Assembly: GCA_900546465.1 (NCBI GenBank)
Contig: URCX01000127.1
Coordinates: 1 to 5,569, forward strand
Direction of reading: 5' to 3'
Length of the DNA: 5,569 nucleotides
DNA from: an uncultured Bacteroidota bacterium
GTDB lineage: Bacteria; Bacteroidota; Bacteroidia; Bacteroidales; P3
Below the pieces are notes generated by a model. It was given only the letters and a program-made list of their open reading frames with translations, searched no databases and had not been told where the DNA came from. Shown piece after piece: positions 1-5,569 of the stretch. The translations under genes and the position numbers were made by a program. The stretch's first letter is position 1. Every line of letters starts with the position of its first letter.

Positions 1-854
1 TCATAGGTCTGTTGGGCTATAGGCCGGTTTTTGTCGATGTGGATTACGATTCGTTCAATGTTACGGCGAAAAACATTGAGCAAGCCATATCCATAAAAAC
101 CAAAGCAATCATTCCTGTTCATCTTTTCGGACAGGCAGCTCCTATGGAAGCTATTCTCGAAATTGCAAAGAAGTACGACCTTTATATAATTGAAGATACA
201 GCACAGGCAATAGGGGCAGACTATATTTTTTCGGACGAAAGAAAACAAAAACTCGGCACCATAGGCACCATAGGTTGCACATCATTTTTCCCATCAAAGA
301 ATTTGGGTTGTTATGGAGACGGAGGAGCTTTGTTTACCAATGATGACGAACTCGCCGAACGCCTGAAAATGATAGCAAATCACGGAATGAAAGAACGCTA
401 CCACCATGATATTCTCGGTGTTAATTCAAGGCTTGACACCATTCAGGCGGCAATACTTTCCATAAAGTTGAAATACCTCGACCAATATGAGCAGGCAAGA
501 CAGCAAGCCGCAAAAAGATACGATGAAGCCTTTGAAGGCATAGATGATTTGCTTATTCCTAAGAAGGAAACTTTCTCAACACATGTTTATCATCAATATA
601 CATTGAAAGTAAAAGGCGGAAAAAGAGATGAATTGAAGACTTTCTTGGAGCAGAACGATATTCCTGCAATGATATATTATCCTGTCCCTTTACACAAACA
701 AAAAGCCTTTCTTCCTATTGCCCGCCAAGGAGGTACATTAAACGTATCCGAAATGCTCGCAGAGCAAGTTCTGTCATTGCCTATGCACACCGAGCTTGAC
801 GAAGAGCAACAGACATACATTATAAACAAGGTACGGGAATTTTTCAGCAAATAA
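1..854 (+). CDS. DegT/DnrJ/EryC1/StrS-family nucleotide-sugar aminotransferase (5' partial)
   Basis: This is a PLP-dependent enzyme that transfers an amino group, usually from glutamate, to a keto-sugar nucleotide in the cytoplasm, for O-antigen, capsule or similar glycans. The reading frame is open from base 3, and the residues before the TTG at 12 (IGLL) already fit the family, so the true start lies upstream. About 284 residues are present against the usual 370-390, so roughly 90 N-terminal residues are missing. Numbering from the TTG codon, EDTAQAIGA (61-69) carries the Asp (D62) that contacts the PLP ring nitrogen. FFPSKNLGCYGDGGA (92-106) carries the Schiff-base lysine K96 (codon 297-299). 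NSRLDTIQAAIL and the C-terminal IYYPVPLH and LSLPMHTELDEEQ blocks are also family hallmarks. The SFFPSKNLGCYGDGGA form resembles WbpE/WlbC-type UDP-sugar transaminases, but exact substrate cannot be read from the fragment. galE follows after 7 bases, so the two are probably co-transcribed. Confidence 0.93.
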   Translation, partial: IGLLGYRPVFVDVDYDSFNVTAKNIEQAISIKTKAIIPVHLFGQAAPMEAILEIAKKYDLYIIEDTAQAIGADYIFSDERKQKLGTIGTIGCTSFFPSKNLGCYGDGGALFTNDDELAERLKMIANHGMKERYHHDILGVNSRLDTIQAAILSIKLKYLDQYEQARQQAAKRYDEAFEGIDDLLIPKKETFSTHVYHQYTLKVKGGKRDELKTFLEQNDIPAMIYYPVPLHKQKAFLPIARQGGTLNVSEMLAEQVLSLPMHTELDEEQQTYIINKVREFFSK

Positions 855-861
855 GAGATAC

Positions 862-1887
862 ATGAAAACAATATTGGTAACCGGCGGAGCTGGATATATA
901 GGCAGTCATACTGTTGTGGAATTACAGCAAGAGGGCTTTAACGTAGTTATAGCCGATAATCTTTCAAACTCTAACGAGAATGTCATTTCGGCAATAGAAC
1001 AAATCACCAAGATAAGGCCATCTTTCATAAAAGCAGACCTTTCCGATGAAAGCGAATGCAAGGAAGTCTTCGACCAATACGGCGATATAGAGGCAGTAAT
1101 AAACTTTGCTGCTTTCAAAGCCGTAGGCGAAAGTTGCGAAAAGCCGATAGAATACTATAAAAACAACCTTGGAATATTATTGAATGTGCTGAACGAGATG
1201 AAAAATCGCAATATCAAATATTTCGTTCAGTCTTCTTCCTGCACCGTTTACGGAGAACCCGATGTTCTGCCGGTAAAAGAAGACAGTCCTATACAGAATG
1301 CCACTTCCCCATACGGCAACACAAAGCAAATGGCAGAAGATATATTGCGTTTTACAAGTGCAGCAAAACAAATAAAAGCCATAGCATTACGATATTTCAA
1401 TCCCGTAGGAGCTCACGACAGTGCATTGATTGGAGAATTGCCCAACGGAGTTCCCAATAACCTCATGCCATACATAACTCAAACCGCAGCCGGAATAAGA
1501 AAACAACTAAGCGTTTTCGGAGATGATTATCCCACACCCGACGGAACCTGTATAAGAGATTTCATTCACGTTGTCGATTTGGCGAAAGCCCATGTGGTTG
1601 CAGTAAAACGCTTCTTTGATAATAAGAACAAGGCAGATTTTGAATATTTCAACATAGGCACAGGCAGGGGATACAGTGTCTTGGAACTCGTTCACAGCTT
1701 TGAGAAAACAACAGGGGTAAAACTCAACTACAAAATAGGAGAACGCAGACAGGGAGACATAACGCAAATATGGGCAGACACGAATTATTCCGAAAAAGAG
1801 CTTGGTTGGAAAGCCGAAAAAGGAATAGATGAAATGACCCTCTCTGCATGGAGATGGCAACAGCATTTATCTGATATTCAAATCTAA
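862..1887 (+). CDS. galE: UDP-glucose 4-epimerase
   Basis: Cytoplasmic NAD-dependent extended short-chain dehydrogenase that interconverts UDP-glucose and UDP-galactose (Leloir pathway), supplying galactose-type sugars for surface glycans. It is 341 residues long, close to the 338 of E. coli GalE, and collinear with it. Visible landmarks are the Rossmann loop GGAGYIGSH (8-16), NFAAFKAVGES (81-91), SSSCTVYG (124-131) with catalytic Ser126, and SPYGNTK (149-155) with Tyr151 and Lys155. Further on are RYFNPVGAH, PNNLMPYI, DGTCIRDFIHVVDLA and the C-terminal LGWKAEKGIDEM block. The start ATG is 7 bases after the aminotransferase stop and lies directly before the Rossmann strand. There is no strong Shine-Dalgarno site, as is normal in Bacteroidota. 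The position matching E. coli Tyr299 is Ile303, which could widen the sugar pocket toward N-acetylated substrates (inference). A terminator lies 13 bases downstream. Confidence 0.97.
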   Translation: MKTILVTGGAGYIGSHTVVELQQEGFNVVIADNLSNSNENVISAIEQITKIRPSFIKADLSDESECKEVFDQYGDIEAVINFAAFKAVGESCEKPIEYYKNNLGILLNVLNEMKNRNIKYFVQSSSCTVYGEPDVLPVKEDSPIQNATSPYGNTKQMAEDILRFTSAAKQIKAIALRYFNPVGAHDSALIGELPNGVPNNLMPYITQTAAGIRKQLSVFGDDYPTPDGTCIRDFIHVVDLAKAHVVAVKRFFDNKNKADFEYFNIGTGRGYSVLELVHSFEKTTGVKLNYKIGERRQGDITQIWADTNYSEKELGWKAEKGIDEMTLSAWRWQQHLSDIQI

Positions 1888-1900
1888 TCATAATTTATTA

Positions 1901-1940
1901 GGACTGCTGAAACAAAGAAAGTTTCGGCAGTCCGTCTTTT
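1901..1940 (+). terminator. Rho-independent terminator after galE
   Basis: Arms 1901-1913 and 1921-1933 pair over 13 bp, with a single U·G wobble at the eighth pair. They enclose a 7-base A-rich loop (AAAGAAA). The stem is followed by GTCTTTT (1934-1940), a short U-rich tail. It starts 13 bases after the galE stop and separates the sugar genes from the peptidoglycan genes downstream. Confidence 0.88.
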
Positions 1941-1953
1941 ATAAAGGGGCGAT

Positions 1954-1977
1954 ATTGCGAAAAATTCGTACCTTTAC
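1954..1977 (+). promoter_or_regulatory. Probable Bacteroidetes-type promoter for the transglycosylase/SGNH operon
   Basis: TACCTTTA at 1969-1976 matches the Bacteroidetes -7 consensus TAnnTTTG at all but the last base, and lies about 40 bases before the ATG at 2016. No TTTG is seen at the ideal -33 distance, where the sequence is G-rich (1946-1949). The assignment therefore rests on the -7 element, its place just after the galE terminator, and its resemblance to the candidate promoter at 5099-5129. The two share ATTGCG, then AAAAT(T)CGTA, then CCTTT(A/G)C. Transcription would start near 1980-1985, giving a leader of about 30-35 bases. Confidence 0.45.
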
Positions 1978-2015
1978 GCCCTCGTATGCAGAAATAAAGA
2001 GGATAGATTTCAAGA

Positions 2016-3581
2016 ATGACAAACAGACTTATAACCTTCGTAACAACCATATTGCTTACCATTACCGCCGTAGCCCAAAGCAATGATGATAACGAAGTAT
2101 TCAGAGAATTCGAGAGGAACTACGACAGTCTTTTACAAGGGCATTATATGAAATTGAATGCCAAATTACTTGGTCAGAGATTCAATTACAAACCGGATTC
2201 CTTTGTACCCACTCATCGGGCAGCCGATGTTCCCGACAGTATCCTTGCAAAGCGTCTCAAATCCATACCATCGGTTGTGCCTTTGACCTATAACGACAAA
2301 GTCAGAGCCAATATAATTTACTATATAGACCGAATAGGAGACAGAGTGGGCGTAATGCTGGGATTGAGCAAATATTACTTTCCTATTTTCGACGAAATAC
2401 TTGACAAATACGGTGTGCCTTGCGAATTAAAGTACTTGGTTGTCATAGAATCCGCCCTTAATCCGAAGGCTGTTTCAAGAGCCGGTGCAACGGGATTGTG
2501 GCAATTCATGTACGCAACGGGCAGAATGTACGATTTGAGAGCCAATTCCATAATCGATGACAGGAGAGACCCTCTCAAAGCAACGGAAGCAGCAGCCAAA
2601 TACCTGAAAGACCTGCATAAGATATACAATGATTGGACTCTTGCGATAGCTGCATACAACTGCGGCCCCGGAAATATAAACAAAGCCATGAAACGTTCCG
2701 GCAGAAACGATTTTTGGGGTATGTATGACTATCTTCCGAGGGAGACAAGGGGGTATGTGCCGGCTTTCATCGCCGCTGCATACGTAATGAACTTCTATAA
2801 AGAACACGGCATTACTCCTGCCAAACTCTCCAAGCCTCTTACACTGATTTCGGATACTCTTATGCTTCGTAAAGATCTTTACTTCGGGCAAGTGGAAGCC
2901 GTTATGAATATATCGGCCGAACAACTTCGTGAACTCAATCCACAATACAAAACGGACTTCGCCCCCGGTGAACAAGGCAAATACAGTCTGCGTTTACCGC
3001 TTCGGTATATAAATGATTTCATAGACTTGGAGGACAGTATATCCAACTATGACAGAGCAAAATTTTTCGGAGAGAAAACCGAGGAACAGCTTGCCTCCGA
3101 AGACGTAGAGTATAGGGAAAGAGTGATATACCATAAGGTTAAAAAGCGAGACACATGGTACAGCATCGCAAAGCTGTACGGAGTCAGTATATCGCAACTG
3201 AAGTCTTGGAATCCCAACTCACGACGCTATCAGAAACTGAAAATAGGCGACCTCTTGGCAGTAAAACAAAAGGAAGCCTACAAAAAGGAAATCAAAGCAC
3301 CTGCCGACAGTATTTCCACTGCAACCCAAACAGAGAAATCCATCGTCGCCTCCGACAATCAGGCGTTGAACTCCCAACAAACAGCCGAAGCGATAAAGAA
3401 GAAAGCCGACGGACAAAAATTAAAACAGACCGTTGTCAATCATAAAGTCAAATCGGGAGACACAATTACCAAGATAGCCCGCAAATACGGCGTTTCGGTA
3501 GAACAAATCTGCAAGTTAAACAATATGACTCTCAAAACCGCCTCCAAGATAAGAGTCGGTCAGACTATCAGAATAAAGTAA
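2016..3581 (+). CDS. mltD: MltD-like lytic murein transglycosylase with LysM domains
   Basis: A 521-residue secreted enzyme that cleaves the MurNAc-GlcNAc bond of peptidoglycan, leaving 1,6-anhydro-MurNAc ends. Residues 1-20 look like a signal peptide with cleavage at AVA|QS. No lipobox Cys is present, unlike lipoprotein E. coli MltD. The family 1 transglycosylase (SLT) domain covers about 125-265: catalytic Glu145 in VIESALNP, GATGLWQFM (157-165), AYNCGPGN (213-220) and RETRGYVP (242-249). A degenerate LysM-like unit follows at about 280-328 (ISAEQLRELNP, then YSLRLP). Two clear LysM peptidoglycan-binding domains lie at about 372-417 and 473-521, joined by a Lys/Gln/Ser/Ala-rich linker (418-472). 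The start is chosen because it opens the signal peptide and the short leader contains AAAGAGGA (1996-2003), a weak ribosome site 12 bases upstream. The SGNH hydrolase gene begins immediately after the stop. Enzyme class is near certain; the physiological role (turnover, division or remodelling) is not readable. Confidence 0.95.
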   Translation: MTNRLITFVTTILLTITAVAQSNDDNEVFREFERNYDSLLQGHYMKLNAKLLGQRFNYKPDSFVPTHRAADVPDSILAKRLKSIPSVVPLTYNDKVRANIIYYIDRIGDRVGVMLGLSKYYFPIFDEILDKYGVPCELKYLVVIESALNPKAVSRAGATGLWQFMYATGRMYDLRANSIIDDRRDPLKATEAAAKYLKDLHKIYNDWTLAIAAYNCGPGNINKAMKRSGRNDFWGMYDYLPRETRGYVPAFIAAAYVMNFYKEHGITPAKLSKPLTLISDTLMLRKDLYFGQVEAVMNISAEQLRELNPQYKTDFAPGEQGKYSLRLPLRYINDFIDLEDSISNYDRAKFFGEKTEEQLASEDVEYRERVIYHKVKKRDTWYSIAKLYGVSISQLKSWNPNSRRYQKLKIGDLLAVKQKEAYKKEIKAPADSISTATQTEKSIVASDNQALNSQQTAEAIKKKADGQKLKQTVVNHKVKSGDTITKIARKYGVSVEQICKLNNMTLKTASKIRVGQTIRIK

Positions 3582-4928
3582 ATGAAACCATTTACGGTTT
3601 TTCTTCGGCTTGCCGTCGTGCTTTTAATCTTAGGAATTATCGTTTTGATTTTTCCGAAAGAGGGATTGAACATCTTGGGCTTCAATTTGCAAATGCCTGC
3701 AATGGAAGATGTTTTTCCAAGCAAGCCTGTCGAATATGCCGATATTGATAAGATACTCTCCAATGATACTCCCGACACTGTGAACAGGGAACAAGATGAC
3801 GGAATTGTAGGCTTTGAATACAGAGCGGAAGCCAAAGAGTCCCTGCTTCGCTTCTTTCTTGCATTGGATTCTCTCAAACAAAGTCGTAATACCTCCATAA
3901 GAATACTCCATTACGGAGACTCTCAAATCGAAGGCGACAGAATAAGCGACTGTATCAGAAAAGAATTGCAAAAAAACTTTGGAGGACATGGCAGAGGTAC
4001 AATTCCCATGTACAGCCTCTCGCAAGTAAAAGGCATAAGTTGCAATTATTCTTCCGAATGGGGATTTCACAGCATTCTTCAAGCACAAGCCGGATACAAT
4101 CGCTACGGAACGATGATGTCCTACATAAAAGCTCTTGCCGATTCAGCCGTAACAGAGATAAATTTTGCTTTTCCGACCGACTGTGAACTTACTTTGTATT
4201 TTTCCTCTCCCGATAAAGAAAGCCGATTGAAAGTATCCGATCGACAAAACGATATTCTCGAAATCCTTGTTCCTCAATCTTCATCACTCCAACAAGAAAG
4301 CATAAGACTTACAAACCAAAGCAGATACCTCAGAATAGAAACCGATGCAGGCACGGAATTATGCGGAATGGACTTATCCGAAACAAGCGGAATATATCTT
4401 GACAATATCTCTCTGCGAGGCAGTTCCGGTTGGGGTATAAGGCAATGCAACAAAGCAATACTCGAAAGCATGGCAAACGACCTTAACGTCCGCCTTGTAA
4501 TAATGCAATTCGGAGTAAATGCAATACCGCAAGATGAAGGCAAAATCATAAAAGATTACACTTTTTACAAAACAGAATTTGCCAAACAGCTGAAATTTCT
4601 TCATTCAAGCATGCCTGAGGCTGCTGTAATAGTGGTAGGTGTATCCGACAGAAGTATAAGAAAAGGCGATAAATACATAACCAATCCCAATATCTTCAAA
4701 CTAAGACAAGCACAAAAAGAAGCGGCACTCGAAAACGACTGTATTTTCTGGGATTTGTTCCAAGCCATGGGTGGCGAAAACTCAATGCCTGCATGGGTTC
4801 TGCGAGACAAGCCCTTGGCAAACAAAGACTTTATACACTTCAACAATAATGGGGCGGAATATGTGGCAACAATGTTCCTCAAAGCCCTTTACAAAGAATA
4901 CGAAGCCTCCAAACAAAGCAAGCAATAG
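3582..4928 (+). CDS. Membrane-anchored SGNH/GDSL hydrolase, candidate peptidoglycan O-acetyl esterase
   Basis: A 448-residue protein with a single N-terminal hydrophobic segment (about 8-25) that should anchor it in the inner membrane with the catalytic part in the periplasm. SGNH blocks are visible: block I LHYGDSQIEGD with nucleophile Ser114 (GDS 112-114), block II near RGSSGWGI (279-286) supplying the oxyanion glycine, block III QFGVNA (309-314) with Asn313, and block V DFIH (416-419) with Asp416 and His419. About 165 residues separate blocks I and II, far more than in simple SGNH enzymes. The stretch from about 180 to 275 looks beta-rich, suggesting an inserted domain like that reported in Ape1/PatB-type peptidoglycan esterases. 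The ATG follows the transglycosylase TAA with no gap, so translation is probably coupled. Esterase class is well supported. Action on O-acetylated MurNAc is inferred from architecture and neighbour; a general carbohydrate acetyl-esterase is the alternative. No MBOAT acyltransferase is in the window. Confidence 0.88.
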   Translation: MKPFTVFLRLAVVLLILGIIVLIFPKEGLNILGFNLQMPAMEDVFPSKPVEYADIDKILSNDTPDTVNREQDDGIVGFEYRAEAKESLLRFFLALDSLKQSRNTSIRILHYGDSQIEGDRISDCIRKELQKNFGGHGRGTIPMYSLSQVKGISCNYSSEWGFHSILQAQAGYNRYGTMMSYIKALADSAVTEINFAFPTDCELTLYFSSPDKESRLKVSDRQNDILEILVPQSSSLQQESIRLTNQSRYLRIETDAGTELCGMDLSETSGIYLDNISLRGSSGWGIRQCNKAILESMANDLNVRLVIMQFGVNAIPQDEGKIIKDYTFYKTEFAKQLKFLHSSMPEAAVIVVGVSDRSIRKGDKYITNPNIFKLRQAQKEAALENDCIFWDLFQAMGGENSMPAWVLRDKPLANKDFIHFNNNGAEYVATMFLKALYKEYEASKQSKQ

Positions 4929-4962
4929 AACCATAAACCGCCATATTTCTATTCTGAAAATC

Positions 4963-4998
4963 TCTTTCGGCCTTTTATTTTCTCGAAAGGCCGAAAGA
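4963..4998 (+). terminator. First of two tandem hairpins after the SGNH gene
   Basis: Arms 4963-4975 and 4986-4998 form a perfect 13-bp stem (TCTTTCGGCCTTT and its complement) around a 10-base T-rich loop, starting 35 bases after the SGNH stop. There is no U-tract after it, so it is not a textbook intrinsic terminator. It may act together with the next hairpin, which begins 3 bases later, or protect the mRNA 3' end. Confidence 0.6.
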
Positions 4999-5000
4999 AT

Positions 5001-5044
5001 TTACCGAAACGCCCTTTTAATTTTCTGAAAGGGCGTTTCGGTAA
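5001..5044 (+). terminator. Second tandem hairpin, 17-bp perfect stem
   Basis: Arms 5001-5017 and 5028-5044 pair perfectly over 17 bp (TTACCGAAACGCCCTTT and its complement), with a 10-base loop that could gain one extra U·G pair. It lies between the SGNH gene and the promoter of the ABC transporter gene, where a transcription stop is expected. The bases after the stem are mixed rather than T-rich, so efficiency as an intrinsic terminator is uncertain. Its loop and inner stem closely resemble those of the hairpin just upstream. Confidence 0.65.
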
Positions 5045-5098
5045 TTGCCTGAAAGTCAATAGATGTAGCAAGACTTGAAAATTTTTCTTCTTTTTACT

Positions 5099-5129
5099 AT
5101 TGCGGATTTGCAAAATCGTATTGCCTTTG
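5099..5129 (+). promoter_or_regulatory. Probable promoter of the ABC transporter operon
   Basis: ATTG (5099-5102), a 19-base spacer and TGCCTTTG (5122-5129) match the Bacteroidetes TTTG-N19-21-TAnnTTTG promoter with one mismatch in each box. It is preceded by a T-rich stretch (about 5081-5095), and the putative operator begins 1 base later. Transcription would then start inside the palindrome at 5131-5154, the layout expected for a repressed promoter. Confidence 0.5.
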
Positions 5130-5130
5130 C

Positions 5131-5154
5131 AGTGTACTAATATACTAATACACT
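5131..5154 (+). promoter_or_regulatory. YtrA-like (GntR-family) operator palindrome
   Basis: This 24-bp palindrome has perfect outer arms AGTGTA (5131-5136) and TACACT (5149-5154), and 20 of 24 positions agree with its own reverse complement. It also holds two back-to-back copies of TACTAATA (5135-5142 and 5143-5150). As I recall, the B. subtilis GntR-family repressor YtrA uses AGTGTA-N13-TACACT; here the spacing is N12. It sits just downstream of the -7-like element and 15 bases before the start codon of a YtrB-like ATPase gene, so repressor binding should block transcription initiation. Identity of the repressor is inferred, since no regulator gene is visible in this window. Confidence 0.7.
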
Positions 5155-5169
5155 AAAACAGTATAAGAG

Positions 5170-5569
5170 ATGATTGAGATTAAAGATTTAACTTTCGGTT
5201 ACAAGAAAAACAAAGCCGTCTTGCAGAATGTGAACCTTGAATTGAAGCATGGATATATTCACGGACTGCTCGGCAAGAACGGAATCGGTAAAACGACTCT
5301 TTTGAAACTGATTGCCGGATTGCAATTCCCCGATAAGGGTACGATAATGGTGAATGAGTTTATTCCTACGCAAAGGAAAGTGGCTTTTTTGAGCAATACC
5401 TTCTTTTTATCGGAGGATTTGTATGAGTCAAAGTTGACAATAGAGAAGTTTCTCAAAGTAAACTCGGTTTTCTATCCCGATTTCTCAAAAGAGAATTTCC
5501 TTTCCTATCTTAGGGACTTTGAGATTGAGGATATCAAGCAGCGTTTGGATAAACTCTCTTACGGAACGA
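5170..5569 (+). CDS. ABC transporter ATP-binding protein, YtrB-like (3' partial)
   Basis: The first 133 residues of an ABC-type ATPase, running off the right edge with no stop codon. The frame starts MIEIKDLTFGY, with the A-loop aromatic Tyr11. It continues with Walker A GKNGIGKT (35-42, Lys41) and ends inside the ABC signature (LSYG, 129-132, in place of LSGG). Walker B and the switch His lie beyond the window. The helical segment FYPDFSKENFLSYLRDFEI (101-119) is typical of the YtrB/BcrA-like subgroup found with GntR regulators, which fits the YtrA-like operator 15 bases upstream. At the Q-loop position, normally Gln or Glu, the sequence reads FLSN (Asn76). The ATG at 5170 is the natural start, since a family-typical N-terminus begins there. 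Partner permease genes are expected downstream. The substrate is unknown; related systems respond to cell-wall antibiotics or export peptides. Confidence 0.92.
   Translation, partial: MIEIKDLTFGYKKNKAVLQNVNLELKHGYIHGLLGKNGIGKTTLLKLIAGLQFPDKGTIMVNEFIPTQRKVAFLSNTFFLSEDLYESKLTIEKFLKVNSVFYPDFSKENFLSYLRDFEIEDIKQRLDKLSYGT

Noticed and set aside
12..14. TTG at 12 as a start codon for the aminotransferase
   Set aside because: The frame is open to the window edge, and the product would lack about 90 N-terminal residues of the family, so the gene is simply cut by the window.
255..274. Tandem 9-base repeat GGCACCATA in the aminotransferase gene
   Set aside because: It encodes GTIGTIG, which matches the normal length and pattern of the family just before the PLP lysine, so it is not a recent duplication.
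2475..2975. Long minus-strand open frame (166 codons) inside the transglycosylase gene
   Set aside because: It lies opposite the SLT domain, whose + strand translation matches family motifs throughout. The antisense product shows no recognisable domain.
3630..4088. Minus-strand open frame (152 codons) opposite the 5' part of the SGNH gene
   Set aside because: The + strand carries the membrane anchor and the GDS block. The antisense frame has no family features and no promoter-like signal.
4771..5028. Plus-strand frame overlapping the end of the SGNH gene and both hairpins
   Set aside because: It runs out of frame through the conserved DxxH block and then translates the hairpin repeats, which is typical of a chance frame.
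5105..5117. Imperfect palindrome GATTTGCAAAATC between the -33 and -7 elements
   Set aside because: Only 5-bp AT-rich arms with a mismatched centre; expected by chance in AT-rich DNA and far weaker than the palindrome at 5131-5154.

Overview
The window looks like ordinary chromosomal DNA from a member of the Bacteroidota, probably Bacteroidales. The support is the type of genes present, the lack of strong Shine-Dalgarno sites, a signal peptide with Gln after the cleavage site, and promoter-like elements resembling the Bacteroidetes -33 TTTG / -7 TAnnTTTG pattern. Genus cannot be settled by reading alone. All five genes lie on the + strand and are tightly packed. The longest stretch without a gene is 241 bases (4929-5169), and it holds two strong hairpins, a promoter and an operator-like palindrome.

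Region 1 (1-1940) is nucleotide-sugar metabolism for surface polysaccharide. It holds the C-terminal three quarters of a DegT/DnrJ/EryC1/StrS-type PLP sugar aminotransferase, cut off by the window's left edge. A complete UDP-glucose 4-epimerase (galE) follows 7 bases later, then a clear intrinsic terminator.

Region 2 (about 1954-5044) is a two-gene peptidoglycan unit. An MltD-like secreted lytic transglycosylase with LysM repeats is followed, with zero intergenic bases (TAA directly followed by ATG), by a membrane-anchored SGNH/GDSL hydrolase. The hydrolase carries a large insertion between its catalytic blocks. The inferred partnership is that the hydrolase removes O-acetyl groups from MurNAc, which would otherwise block lytic transglycosylases. 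Two adjacent perfect hairpins of 13 and 17 bp close the unit.

Region 3 (about 5099-5569) is the start of a new transcription unit encoding a YtrB-like ABC transporter ATPase, cut off by the right edge just inside its signature motif. Between promoter and gene lies a near-perfect 24-bp palindrome, AGTGTA-N12-TACACT, which resembles the operator of the GntR-family repressor YtrA. In Bacillus, YtrA responds to antibiotics acting on lipid II. No regulator gene is visible here, so it would lie downstream or elsewhere.

I found no mobile element, CRISPR array, RNA gene or defence system. The most interesting items are the YtrA-like operator and the transglycosylase/SGNH pair. Neither is a clearly unprecedented system.
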